Below, one piece after another: positions 41,676-50,717 of a DNA stretch of 64,000 nucleotides (its first letter is position 1; each line of letters begins with the position of its first letter). The stretch is from contig JAHBVH010000025.1 of the NCBI GenBank assembly GCA_019637645.1, positions 33,949 through 97,948 of the forward strand, in the 5' to 3' direction. A model generated the notes under the pieces. It did not search any database. It saw nothing but the letters and a program-made list of their open reading frames with translations, and was not told the DNA's origin. The stretch comes from Caldilineaceae bacterium (lineage in GTDB: Bacteria > Chloroflexota > Anaerolineae > Caldilineales > Caldilineaceae). The position numbers were made by a program, and so were the translations under genes.

Positions 41676-44138
41676 ATGACAAAACTTATGAGTAAAACTA
41701 GTTCATTAACCGAATTACCTGCTGTTATCCTCCATGAAATGATTGTTGGCCCACACATGGCGGCCCCCTTGGATCTCGACGACGAAGCAACACAAGCCGC
41801 GGTCCGGGTTGGCCTGGAGCAAGGCCGTCTACTTTTGCTCTTTGCCCTGCCCGGGCGCGAAGAGATGGCACCCTTAGATCAGATCCACCATATCGGCGTG
41901 ATTGCCCAGGTTCAATCGATGCAGCGATCGGGCGGCTCTGTGATTGTTGTTCAGGGCGTCATGCGGGCCGATGTGAAGGAATTTGTCCAGATCGAGCCCT
42001 ATGTCCGCTGCCTCTGCAAAGCGTTGCCCGACCCCGATGTGTGGGATGAAGAGACGGAACAGCTGATGCTGGAGGTACGTGGGTTGATCGAAGCTTTTGT
42101 CGAGCTGACGCCCGGCCTGCCCGAAGGCGTGGTCAACTTTGTCCGCTCGATTCGGACGCCTGGTCATCTAGCCGACAACAGTGCCTATGCCCCCGAATAC
42201 ACCTATGAGCAGCGGCTGCAATTGCTCAACACTTTTGACATGAAAGAACGCCTGCTCCTTGTGCGCGATTTCTTTCGCCAACGGGTTGCCTATGCTCAGG
42301 TGCAGGCCCAGATTCGCGAGCAGGCCAAGTCGGGCCTCGAACATTCACAGCGTGAGTATATTCTGCGCGAGCAGATGAAGGCCATTCGCCAAGAGTTAGG
42401 CGAAAGTGATGAAACCGAAGCCGAGATTGAGGAATATCGCCAGAAAATTGAGGCCGCGGGGCTCAGTGACGAAGCGCGCAAAGAGGCGCTTCGCGAGCTA
42501 AGCCGTTTGGAAAAAATGCCACCCCAAGCTGCTGAATTTTCGGTCATCAAAACCTACCTGGATTGGCTCTGCGAATTACCTTGGATCAAACTCAGCGAAG
42601 ATAATCTAGACATTGCCCATGCGCGCAAGGTCCTCAACGAAGATCACTATGATCTCGAAGAGGTCAAAGATCGCATCATTGAATTTCTGGCCGTGCGCAA
42701 GTTGGCATTAGAACGGGATGATCTGGAGATTGATGATACCGACCGCCGTGGCGCGATTCTTTGTTTTGTCGGGCCGCCCGGCGTGGGCAAAACTTCCTTG
42801 GCCCGGTCGATTGCGCGGGCCTTGGGCCGCGAGTTCACGCGCATGGCCCTGGGTGGCATGCGCGACGAGGCGGAAATCCGCGGCCATCGCCGGACCTACA
42901 TCGGCGCGATGCCAGGGCGGGTGATGCAAGCGCTGCGCCGCACCGGCACGCGCAACCCCGTTTTTGTCTTGGATGAAGTGGATAAAGTGGGTGCAGATTG
43001 GCGGGGTGATCCTTCTTCGGCGCTCTTGGAAGTCCTCGACCCGGAGCAGAATGCTAACTTCCGCGATCACTATCTCGATGTCGATTTTGATCTCTCGCAA
43101 GTGATGTTTATTGCCACGGCCAACTTATTGGAACCGATTCCGCCCGCGCTGCGTGATCGCATGGAAATTATTCGGCTAGATGGCTATATTGAGCAAGAGA
43201 AGCTCCACATTGCGCGTAAGTATCTGATTCCCCGCCAGCTACGCGCCAATAGTCTGCGCCCGAATGAGCTTAAATTCACCGACGGCGCGCTCAAAAGCAT
43301 TGTGCGCGATTACACCCGGGAAGCCGGTGTACGGCAGTTGGAACGGGAAATCGGGCGGGCCGCGCGCAAGACGGCCACGCGCATTGCCGCTGGTGAAGTT
43401 AGTGGCAAGATCACCCTCAAAAACGCCGACGTGACCAAACTCCTGGGCAAGGCCCGCTTTTTCTTTGAGGCAGCGGAGCGAACCCAAACCCCCGGCGTCG
43501 TCACCGGGTTGGCCGTCACCGAAATTGGGGGGGACATCCTCTTCATTGAGGCCAGCCGGATGCCTGGGAATGGGCGATTAACGTTGACGGGGCAATTAGG
43601 CGAAGTGATGAAGGAATCGGCCAATATTGCCCTCTCTTATGTCCGGGCCCGGGCCGAAACCTTTGGCATTGACCCAACGGTCTTTGAGAAGAGCGATCTC
43701 CATCTCCATGTACCCGCGGGCGCGATTCCCAAAGATGGTCCCTCCGCTGGGGTAGCGATGGTGATGGCCCTGCTCTCACTGCTTACCCGCACCGCCGCGG
43801 CCGGCCACACGGCCATGACCGGTGAAGTCACGCTGCGGGGACGGGTCATGCCGGTGGGTGGCGTCAAGCAAAAGGTCTTGGCGGCCCATCGCGCCGGTCT
43901 GAAGACAGTTGTCATCCCTAAGCGCAATGAAGCGGATCTCGATGACCTGCCGGAAGAAGTGCGCGAAAAGATGAGCTTCGTCCTGGCCGAAACGATTGAC
44001 GATGCCGTACAACAGGTCTTACCAGCCTTAAAGAAAAAAGGCCCAGCGAATCGCCGCCGCTCATCAACCGCATTCGTTTCCCCGAATGGACATAACGAGG
44101 AAGCGCCGGTAGAGCCCGAAGGCAGCGCGGAAGAGTAG
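41676..44138 (+). CDS. lon: ATP-dependent protease Lon (LonA type)
   Basis: 820 residues, the normal LonA length. Degrades damaged and regulatory proteins in the cytoplasm. N-terminal LAN domain (about 10-205), coiled-coil linker with REQMKAIRQELGE, AAA+ domain with Walker A GPPGVGKTSLARS near 366 and Walker B VFVLDEVDK near 430, and a C-terminal S16 protease domain with catalytic Ser in PKDGPSAGVAMV near 690 and Lys in GGVKQKVLAAHRAG near 733. The C-terminal 30 residues are a polar tail. No Shine-Dalgarno sequence precedes ATG 41676 or the in-frame ATG 41688, so the exact start is unsure. Confidence 0.95.
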   Translation: MTKLMSKTSSLTELPAVILHEMIVGPHMAAPLDLDDEATQAAVRVGLEQGRLLLLFALPGREEMAPLDQIHHIGVIAQVQSMQRSGGSVIVVQGVMRADVKEFVQIEPYVRCLCKALPDPDVWDEETEQLMLEVRGLIEAFVELTPGLPEGVVNFVRSIRTPGHLADNSAYAPEYTYEQRLQLLNTFDMKERLLLVRDFFRQRVAYAQVQAQIREQAKSGLEHSQREYILREQMKAIRQELGESDETEAEIEEYRQKIEAAGLSDEARKEALRELSRLEKMPPQAAEFSVIKTYLDWLCELPWIKLSEDNLDIAHARKVLNEDHYDLEEVKDRIIEFLAVRKLALERDDLEIDDTDRRGAILCFVGPPGVGKTSLARSIARALGREFTRMALGGMRDEAEIRGHRRTYIGAMPGRVMQALRRTGTRNPVFVLDEVDKVGADWRGDPSSALLEVLDPEQNANFRDHYLDVDFDLSQVMFIATANLLEPIPPALRDRMEIIRLDGYIEQEKLHIARKYLIPRQLRANSLRPNELKFTDGALKSIVRDYTREAGVRQLEREIGRAARKTATRIAAGEVSGKITLKNADVTKLLGKARFFFEAAERTQTPGVVTGLAVTEIGGDILFIEASRMPGNGRLTLTGQLGEVMKESANIALSYVRARAETFGIDPTVFEKSDLHLHVPAGAIPKDGPSAGVAMVMALLSLLTRTAAAGHTAMTGEVTLRGRVMPVGGVKQKVLAAHRAGLKTVVIPKRNEADLDDLPEEVREKMSFVLAETIDDAVQQVLPALKKKGPANRRRSSTAFVSPNGHNEEAPVEPEGSAEE

Positions 44139-44171
44139 TCCCCACGCACGAAACCAACGCGACAATCGATC

Positions 44172-44226
44172 AACGCTCGTCTAAACACGGATGGCACCTT
44201 CCACCACCTGCGTTTAGACGAGCGTT
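44172..44226. repeat. 15-bp inverted repeat after lon
   Basis: Perfect arms 44172-44186 and 44212-44226 enclose 25 bases. It begins 34 bases after the lon stop and may form the 3' end of the lon transcript, though no T tract follows directly. Confidence 0.65.
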
Positions 44227-44297
44227 GCCCAACTTACCCCAAGGCGCGACCTTAGCGCGCTCTTCTGTTTTCGCTTGACCATCCTAGCAGCTCACAC

Positions 44298-44520
44298 GTC
44301 GACTGTCTGCCCTTCCTACCCAAACGACTGGGCCTTCCCGCCCGTCGAACTAGCAGTGGTGACTAGCTCCCCTTACAGGTCGCCATCCCAAATTGGCCCG
44401 GCATGGCCGCGCCTCAGACGGCGCACCTTGTCCACAGCCATACACCGCGCGGCCTCATCTTCCGCACCCCAACCGACCTAGTCTTTCCGAAGGGCTTTTG
44501 ATTGATGACATCCGTATAAC
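44298..44520 (+). pseudogene. Second relic of the decayed secreted-protein gene
   Basis: Short stretches match the 3' part of the pseudogene at 23235-24374. The DNA around AACTAGCAGTGGTGACTAG and TTGGCCCGGCAT parallels the earlier copy, and the peptide LIFRTPTDLVFP parallels LVFRTQTDWAFP. The reading frame is lost and no start or full domain remains. The rest of the 44139-44839 gap shows no gene. Confidence 0.6.
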
Positions 44521-44839
44521 CGTAAGGTTTTTGTAGGAATAAGACTACATTACCATTGAATAAGCAGATGCGTTGTGATACGCTGCTAGTATCCTCATTC
44601 AGAAAATGTAAGAAGTAGGAGTTATGTACTTGGGCCTAGCTTCTATCATGTCACGTTTAACAATTTCGTTGAGTATAGCAAGTTTGATCGTACTAAGGCA
44701 ACTAACCGGAATGTCAGTACAACTACCCATCGTCCGTAGGGGAAATCGGACGAATGAGCGATTGAGCAGGTTTGCCAATCATGATATGGTTGTTTCGCTA
44801 TAGGTAGGTGTGATAAAGAATCGTACGGAGGAGTAGACA

Positions 44840-45592
44840 ATGAAACATGTTACATGGAGGAGTCCGGTTATAGGTATTGGTTTGTTACTTTTGCTGGTGA
44901 CACTGGCTTTGCTGGCAATCAGACGTCCCATCCAGATTTCGCCTGCGCCTACTGACCCGCTAATCAATTCTGTCATCGGCACAACAGCAAACGTTGTCGT
45001 GACGGCAAGCCATGGAATCTCAACAGTCCAAACCATGCCCGTTGTGAAAACTTCGATTGCTTCAGTCGTTAGTTCTACTGAGGGCATAACGACAAGTGAC
45101 ATGGCCTCTGAGCATTGGCAACAATTTTCAAGTAAGACTGGTGAGTATACTATCTCCCATCCACCTGCTGCCATTACACAGTTTACACCATCGCCTCCTC
45201 TAATTGAGCATATCCAAATTGGTTTTGCTGCATCCGAAGGCATCCAACCACCTACTCCACCTTTTGATGTAATGTTTATTAACGTAAGAGTGTATGAGAA
45301 TAGCGCAGATAAATCAATTGAGGCATTTTTATCAGAATTATATGAACGATCGTTCCGCAAACCTATTACCTACGAAAAATTGCAAGAACTAATGGGGCAT
45401 CCTATTAAAGTTGGTAATACAACAGGCTATTGGATGGATTGGCGTATCACTGCTGCACGAATGCAGTTTCTTATAGAGCATAAAAATCATTTCTATACGT
45501 TTATCTTAGTTCATCAATTTAGCTCTGTAGAGCTTAGTACAGAGGAAGTAGAAATTTTTAATCGGATTGTAAGTACAATTAATTTCAAATAG
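44840..45592 (+). CDS. Membrane-anchored protein of unknown function
   Basis: 250 residues. One N-terminal transmembrane segment (about 9-27, IGIGLLLLLVTLALLAI) with a short cytosolic N-terminus; no cleavage site is obvious, so it is probably a signal anchor. A Ser/Thr/Val-rich stretch is followed by a mixed alpha/beta domain starting EYTISHPPAA and ending EEVEIFNRIVSTINF, which resembles the general shape of PsbP/Mog1-like domains, a tentative comparison. GGAGGAG seven bases before ATG gives a strong start. The gene is AT-richer than its surroundings, as is the following one, which suggests recent acquisition. Confidence 0.75.
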   Translation: MKHVTWRSPVIGIGLLLLLVTLALLAIRRPIQISPAPTDPLINSVIGTTANVVVTASHGISTVQTMPVVKTSIASVVSSTEGITTSDMASEHWQQFSSKTGEYTISHPPAAITQFTPSPPLIEHIQIGFAASEGIQPPTPPFDVMFINVRVYENSADKSIEAFLSELYERSFRKPITYEKLQELMGHPIKVGNTTGYWMDWRITAARMQFLIEHKNHFYTFILVHQFSSVELSTEEVEIFNRIVSTINFK

Positions 45593-45710
45593 CCTGTTTA
45601 GTTGGTTACGATTTCATACTGACTTTAATTTTGCTTTCTCTCCCTGTTATGCAGATTTATAAGTCGCGAAAAGCACTACATTTGATGAGCAATGGGGTAA
45701 ATCGATTCAG

Positions 45711-46871
45711 ATGAAAGTTATCAGTTTCCTCTTTGGAATTTGGGCTTTGTTTGTGTCGGCCAATTTTGTTCCCAGTCCTAAATTATATATTCCTTTACTG
45801 TATAGCCCCCCACTTAGCTATATGTCTTCTGGTGGTTCGTACGGACCCTATCCTTTCACTAAATTTGGAGTCCAAAATCCAGATCTGCCTAATCGTGATA
45901 CATGTTTTTCGGACGCTAATGGTGTTTCTATTAAATGGCCTGATTTGTTCCACGCGGGTACAGACTGGTTTGCATTGAGTGGCAAAAGTGCAGCAAGTGA
46001 GCCTGTCACTGCAATTGCGGATGGCTTTATAGAATGGGTCAGTGATAGTAACGCTAACTACCCTGGTAGTACAATTATCATAAGGCACGTGGATCCAGAA
46101 TTAGGAACTTTATATTCTGTTTATATGCATTTAATTTATCCTAGCAAAGTGCAAATCGGAGATGTAGTCAACCGAGGAGCCCAGATAGGTGAAGTTATCA
46201 CGCAAACTATTACTCTAATTGACGGAAGTGTACTCGATAATTCGCACCTGCACTGGGAAGCTCGGACTTTCGCAGATGCGACTCAGCAAACATGGTTTCC
46301 ACAAGCTTGTGATGGTTCGGTTGCAGGTGAAGGATACACAAAAGATGACCCTACCCAATATGGCTATATTGATCCTGATAATTTGCTGAGTCGCCTTTCA
46401 TTTTTGCCCCTCGTCCGCCAAGATCCAACCTCTACGCCTGCACCAACAGCCACTGTCACACCAACGCCAACGAAAACGCCGACGCCGACGCCCACGGCTA
46501 CACCGACGCCGACTCATCTCGCACAATCGCCAGATTCACTTCTCCCTTACCTTCACCACGCGCCACGGTCTATGGGATGGTTGCGCCGCCGCCCGCACCG
46601 ACGGAAGATGATCCGCACAGTACGCCATCGCAAGTACGCCGTTTTAGCCTGGCGCCAGCGTCGCCCTTGCCCACGCCTACACCGATTCCCGATTTTGTAC
46701 CGCCACAAACAGCATTGCAAATTATCGGTGAAGCAGGCACCGGCGGCTGGTATCGGAGCCCGGTTTCCGTTACCTTTCTCATTACTGATAACTTCGGGGC
46801 AGGCGTCACAGAAATTCAACTTGATCAAGCAACCGAGTGGACTTACCGCGAATATTACTATCCACCGGTAG
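45711..46871 (+). CDS. M23 metallopeptidase domain of a frameshifted surface protein (5' part)
   Basis: The first about 270 codons are coherent. A signal segment (SFLFGIWALFVSANFV) precedes a LytM/M23 peptidase domain with metal ligands in FHAGTDW and HLHWE, so a zinc endopeptidase acting on peptidoglycan cross-links or other Gly-rich peptides is expected. FLPLVRQDP and a Thr/Pro repeat linker (TPTPTPTATPTPT) follow. Past about 46520 the frame becomes Arg/His-rich nonsense up to 46871, while another frame carries good coding sequence. The real product probably once continued into the Ig-like repeats at 46577-48571. The 5' half is AT-rich and the 3' half GC-rich, so a junction of two genes is an alternative. 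Confidence 0.75.
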   Translation: MKVISFLFGIWALFVSANFVPSPKLYIPLLYSPPLSYMSSGGSYGPYPFTKFGVQNPDLPNRDTCFSDANGVSIKWPDLFHAGTDWFALSGKSAASEPVTAIADGFIEWVSDSNANYPGSTIIIRHVDPELGTLYSVYMHLIYPSKVQIGDVVNRGAQIGEVITQTITLIDGSVLDNSHLHWEARTFADATQQTWFPQACDGSVAGEGYTKDDPTQYGYIDPDNLLSRLSFLPLVRQDPTSTPAPTATVTPTPTKTPTPTPTATPTPTHLAQSPDSLLPYLHHAPRSMGWLRRRPHRRKMIRTVRHRKYAVLAWRQRRPCPRLHRFPILYRHKQHCKLSVKQAPAAGIGARFPLPFSLLITSGQASQKFNLIKQPSGLTANITIHR

Positions 46872-48571
46872 TTATCCAAGAGGAGGGTATCCATACCCTA
46901 CGCTACCGCTCTATCGATATCGTCCGTAATGTCGAGTCCCCCCAACTCACCGCCATTCGCCTGGACCGCACGCCGCCGGAGCTTGACCCACCGCAGCTTG
47001 ACGGCCATCCACTCCCCAATGGCTGGTACAACACACCAGTCACCGTCACCCTGGCGGGTCGGGATGCCCTCTCCGGGCTGGCTGGCTTTGAAAAGCAGCC
47101 GGCAAGCGGGGCTTGGCAGGCCACAGCGGCAACCACCGTCATCACCACCACCGGCCAACAGACCTACACCTGGCTGGCGCGCGACGCAGCGGGCAATAGC
47201 AGTGCCGCCCAAACGTTGACGCTCTGGATCGATCTGACCCCACCCACCACCACCCTTCACCTGAGTCACGCACCAACCGCCGCGGGGTGGTTTACCCAAC
47301 CGCTGACCCTCACCCTCCTGGCCATCGACACCGAGACCGGGCTCTATCAGACCCAATATCAATGGCAATCTCAAGTAGCACCGCTCATTTATCAACAACC
47401 GTTTCCCTTGGCACAAGAGGGACGCCATACCCTCCGCTGGTTTTCGGTGGATCGGGCTCTGAACCAGGAAGCCCCACAGACCAGAACCCTTTCCCTCGAC
47501 TGGACCCCGCCGCAGCTTACCTATACCCTCCGCGGCGACGCCGTTGTCGCCGACTGGTATCGCAGCGCGGTCCAGCTGACGATGACTGCCACCGATGAAT
47601 TGGCTGGAGTCGCCGCCGTCGCCTATGCCTTGGATGACGAGCCATGGCAGCCCTATACGACCACCGTGACCATCACCACCGGCGGCCGTCATCGCGTCCA
47701 CCTGCGCGCCCGTGATCAGGCTGATAACATAACAATGCTGACCACCCCGCCCTTTGGCCTGGATACCCAAGCCCCTCATACAACCGTTATCCTCAGTGGC
47801 ACCTTAGCCCCCAATGGCTGGTATGTGACCCCCGTCACCGTAACCTTGACGACCACCGACACGGGAACCGGGGTGGTAGACCGCCAATGGCGACTCAACG
47901 GCGGCCACTGGCAGGTCTACACCGCACCCTTGATTGTTACCAGCGAACGCGTCAATCTGGTGGAATATTTCGCGGTGGACGCCGCTGGCAACCAGGAAGC
48001 TACCCAATACACCGTCTTTAGCATCGACCGCACGGACCCGACCTCGCGGGTGGGGCTCTTGCAAGGCAATGAGGGGCTATCGGGCTGGTACATTTCGCCG
48101 GTGACCGTCACTCTCAGCGCCCAGGATCTGGAAAGTGGCTTGTCGGTGCTGGCCTATGCCGTGGATGACCAGCCCTGGCAGCCCTATACCGAGCCCCTGG
48201 TCCTCACCCAGGAAGGCCAGCATCGCATCCACTACCGCGCGGGCGATGCTGGGGGTCGCGTCGAACCCACGCGCACCCTCACCGTCACCATCGACTTGAC
48301 CCCACCGCTTATCACCAGCGCCTTACCGGCTACCTTTGCCTACACCAACTTGACCTTGACGGATTTCTATACTATCACCGACAGCGTGAGTGGGGTACTG
48401 ACCAGTAGTCTTCTCCTTGATGGCGTACCCTATCGCTCCGGCCAACCGTTGGCATTGGGCAGTCACCGGGTAGACCTGGAAGCGGGCAATGGTGCCGGTC
48501 TCGTCACCCGCCAGCCCCAGACTTTCGTCGTAACCGGACAGCGCCTCTATCTACCCTTGGTGGGGCGATAA
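46577..48571 (+). CDS. Ig-like repeat surface protein (3' part of the frameshifted gene)
   Basis: 664 codons, coherent from at least 46510 in this frame. Six or so repeats of about 95 residues each carry the pattern NGWY-x-TPVTVTL-x-A-x-D-x-x-SG plus D-x-x-x-PPxT, as in bacterial Ig-like (chitobiase/Big-type) modules that present enzymes or adhesins on the surface. The C-terminus RLYLPLVGR carries the short YLPLV motif seen in other secreted proteins here. ATG 46577 has no ribosome site, so independent translation is doubtful. It is most simply the C-terminal half of the M23 protein, separated by a frameshift in the TP-repeat region. Confidence 0.75.
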   Translation: MVAPPPAPTEDDPHSTPSQVRRFSLAPASPLPTPTPIPDFVPPQTALQIIGEAGTGGWYRSPVSVTFLITDNFGAGVTEIQLDQATEWTYREYYYPPVVIQEEGIHTLRYRSIDIVRNVESPQLTAIRLDRTPPELDPPQLDGHPLPNGWYNTPVTVTLAGRDALSGLAGFEKQPASGAWQATAATTVITTTGQQTYTWLARDAAGNSSAAQTLTLWIDLTPPTTTLHLSHAPTAAGWFTQPLTLTLLAIDTETGLYQTQYQWQSQVAPLIYQQPFPLAQEGRHTLRWFSVDRALNQEAPQTRTLSLDWTPPQLTYTLRGDAVVADWYRSAVQLTMTATDELAGVAAVAYALDDEPWQPYTTTVTITTGGRHRVHLRARDQADNITMLTTPPFGLDTQAPHTTVILSGTLAPNGWYVTPVTVTLTTTDTGTGVVDRQWRLNGGHWQVYTAPLIVTSERVNLVEYFAVDAAGNQEATQYTVFSIDRTDPTSRVGLLQGNEGLSGWYISPVTVTLSAQDLESGLSVLAYAVDDQPWQPYTEPLVLTQEGQHRIHYRAGDAGGRVEPTRTLTVTIDLTPPLITSALPATFAYTNLTLTDFYTITDSVSGVLTSSLLLDGVPYRSGQPLALGSHRVDLEAGNGAGLVTRQPQTFVVTGQRLYLPLVGR

Positions 48572-48597
48572 AGTAATGCCCTTCGTTGGGCGATAAA

Positions 48598-49581
48598 TTA
48601 AAGCTGTGCTGAGGGCGAAGGGGATAAATGGGCAGCGGACGGGGCATAGAGGCGCAGATCCTGAAAGTGGCAGACTACGGTTTGGCGGCTTCCCGCAATA
48701 ATGCTTACATCTAAGCGGCTATAGGGCAGGCGTGGCAATACGCAATGGCCGACCCAAGTGTCGTTGATATAAAACCAATGCTCAGCATGCAGCGCCAGAA
48801 TGCCCACTTTGTTGACGGTGCCACGCTGGATGGCGGGTGCCGGTTTGCGGCGCAAATAGACCTGGGCATGGTCGCCACCCGTAAAGGTCTGCACGACCGA
48901 AACTTGGCGTTGTCGTTCGCGAATGCGCAGCAAAGCATAGCACTCGTCGTTGATCTCCTCGAACATGATCCCATAGCCATCGTCGTCACTCTCCCCTTGG
49001 ATCAGCCGCGCTTTGAGCGTCAGATAGTAAATGTCCGGGGCAAAACAGTTGGAGTCGCCCCCCATAAACACATCTTCATGATACTGGTTTTCCAGCGACA
49101 ATTCATAGTACCCATCGCGGATCCGCCGTTCTAGACGGCAGATGCCATTTTCCTTCACCCCAACACCCCAACGGTGGTAGTTACTCACAAAGGTATCCTG
49201 AAAAACAACACGCCATTCATGCTCGATTTGGCTCAGTGAAGGCAGGGGATTGAGCCGCTCCGGGAGAGAAGCGACCGCTTCTTCGCGATAGCGTACAATT
49301 TCGGCGGCGGCCAAGACAGTGGCCGGTGTACCATATTTTACCCAAGTCGGATCAACCGAATAGAGGAGTAGATCGGCCTGAAAGGCGGTTAAACTCAGCA
49401 CCCTTGCCAACGTTTCGACCACCGCGGGCTGACGCGGCACATAGTTGCCACTAAACCAGTTGGTGAGAGTCCGCCGGTTGATCCCCAACAACCCGGCCAG
49501 CTCAGCTTGGGTCTTTCGATTCTCCAAGTCTTGATGCAAATGGTAGAAACAAGTCAACAATTCAGCAAAGGTGTAGTTGGA
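48598..49581 (-). CDS. XRE-type helix-turn-helix protein with LamG-like sensor domain
   Basis: 327 residues from ATG 49581 (AAGGAA nine bases upstream). Residues 15-75 form an XRE helix-turn-helix (TQAELAGLLGINRRTLTNWFSG) followed by a helical stretch. Residues about 130-320 look like a jelly-roll LamG/DUF1080-like domain: FQDTFVSNYHRWGVG at its start, NQYHEDVFMGGDSNCFAPDIYYLTLKARL, then WFYINDTWVGHC and VCHFQDLRLYA at the end. There is no signal peptide, so the concanavalin-like fold is cytosolic and could sense a sugar or protein ligand for the DNA-binding domain. It is convergent with the Ig-like gene. Two related palindromes lie upstream. Confidence 0.8.
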   Translation of the reverse strand, partial: SNYTFAELLTCFYHLHQDLENRKTQAELAGLLGINRRTLTNWFSGNYVPRQPAVVETLARVLSLTAFQADLLLYSVDPTWVKYGTPATVLAAAEIVRYREEAVASLPERLNPLPSLSQIEHEWRVVFQDTFVSNYHRWGVGVKENGICRLERRIRDGYYELSLENQYHEDVFMGGDSNCFAPDIYYLTLKARLIQGESDDDGYGIMFEEINDECYALLRIRERQRQVSVVQTFTGGDHAQVYLRRKPAPAIQRGTVNKVGILALHAEHWFYINDTWVGHCVLPRLPYSRLDVSIIAGSRQTVVCHFQDLRLYAPSAAHLSPSPSAQL

Positions 49582-49604
49582 CATTGGGGGAATTTCCTTA
49601 CTCG

Positions 49605-49624
49605 AGTTGCGCAAATGCGTACGT
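49605..49624. promoter_or_regulatory. Operator-like palindrome upstream of the XRE gene
   Basis: AGTTGCGCAAATGCGTACGT: core CGCAAATGCG is palindromic except for its two central bases. It ends 24 bases before the XRE-LamG start codon and shares TT-x-CGCAAATGCG with the site at 49835, so autoregulation is plausible. Confidence 0.4.
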
Positions 49625-49834
49625 GTTAGAAGAATACAAAGTTACGCTACTTTGCCCTGAGATAAACAGCGGAGATTCTTCTCTCAGGATTTCCCCAAAA
49701 GAAAACGTTTACTTCATTACACTTTAGAAAACTAGCCTCTAATTCAGAGTATACCCATGATAGAAGGAGGGGGCAAATTGATGAAACCCCAATAGTAAGC
49801 TAATTCCTACACCAACTACGGGCAATAATTAGCG

Positions 49835-49854
49835 ACTTACGCAAATGCGCAAGT
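49835..49854. promoter_or_regulatory. Second operator-like palindrome
   Basis: ACTTACGCAAATGCGCAAGT is a 20-bp palindrome with two imperfect pairs. It lies 115 bases upstream of the secreted-protein gene at 49971. The 49582-49970 gap is otherwise AT-rich and non-coding. The motif also resembles the GACTTACGC end of the 36204 element, so a mobile-element end is an alternative. Confidence 0.4.
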
Positions 49855-49970
49855 ACTAAGATGAGAATTTGGTAGGCTATTGATAAGCAAAGAGCATTCA
49901 GGCAACTTTGCCACCGCTGCAGGTTTCGTATGAAAAACAGACGCTTATCAAGAACGAAGGAGACAAAAGT

Positions 49971-50696
49971 ATGCAGGACAAGAGTCCACACGGCAGGCAG
50001 TACAGGCACGTTCTCATTGCCCTATTGATTTTGTTAGCATCAGTGCTGCCGATCTCGGCCTCAGCACAAGATACCGACACAAATGTCACTCCAGATGCTG
50101 TCATTGTATCACAGCTGACTGCTATTGCGACTGCATCCTTGCAGGCACAACTGGATGTGCTTACAAATTCTGTAAATGCCAGTGGTACTCAGGAATTAGC
50201 GATCTACTATCAGGCTGCTATTCAGCAAAAGATTACCGAAGCGAATAACCGCCGCGCTGCATTACTTGCCGATGGAATTATCTATGGCAAGTATAACCTT
50301 CAATTCTCTACAGGTGATATCCAAATTGACGACAATGCTGCCATTCTCCAGGCAATCGAATATACAGCCATCGAACTCGAAAATGCAAAGACAGACCCCT
50401 TGTCGCCGCAAACTACAGAGTACATCGATGAACATACCTTCTATTTTCAGTCCATAGAGGGTGATTGGTATTTAGCTGAGGACCAAGTACGAATGCCACC
50501 CAATGCAGAGATCGATCCTCAACTTGGCCCAATAACGGATCCCCCATCATCGACCGAATCAAACACGGATTTGGAATTTTCGATTGAAGTTGAAGATATA
50601 CTCTATCTCCCAAAAATGAATAACCGGTGGTATCTTCTTTTAGGCCGAGACAAAAATGGTCTTCCCGTAGATGCGCCCCGTTCAGAGGTTGAGTAA
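49971..50696 (+). CDS. Secreted protein of unknown function
   Basis: 241 residues from ATG 49971 (GAAGGAGA eight bases upstream). A Sec signal peptide (about 12-37, HVLIALLILLASVLPISASAQ) should be cleaved. The mature part is acidic: helices around 60-105, the segment YGKYNLQFSTGDIQIDDNAA with strand-like alternation, and a polar Pro/Ser-rich region ending near 205 before EDILYLPKMNNRW. The segment from 100 to 185 has the look of an NTF2-like or DUF4440 fold, but I do not recognise a family. AT-rich composition matches its neighbours. A small membrane ORF follows 22 bases later. Confidence 0.75.
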   Translation: MQDKSPHGRQYRHVLIALLILLASVLPISASAQDTDTNVTPDAVIVSQLTAIATASLQAQLDVLTNSVNASGTQELAIYYQAAIQQKITEANNRRAALLADGIIYGKYNLQFSTGDIQIDDNAAILQAIEYTAIELENAKTDPLSPQTTEYIDEHTFYFQSIEGDWYLAEDQVRMPPNAEIDPQLGPITDPPSSTESNTDLEFSIEVEDILYLPKMNNRWYLLLGRDKNGLPVDAPRSEVE

Positions 50697-50717
50697 GTTT
50701 CTGTTCCCAGGAGCAAA

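Noticed and set aside
46442..46500. Programmed frameshift site in the M23/Ig-like gene
   Set aside because: No typical slippery heptamer with a following stimulator was recognised; the change is better treated as an error, slippage or fusion until sequenced again.
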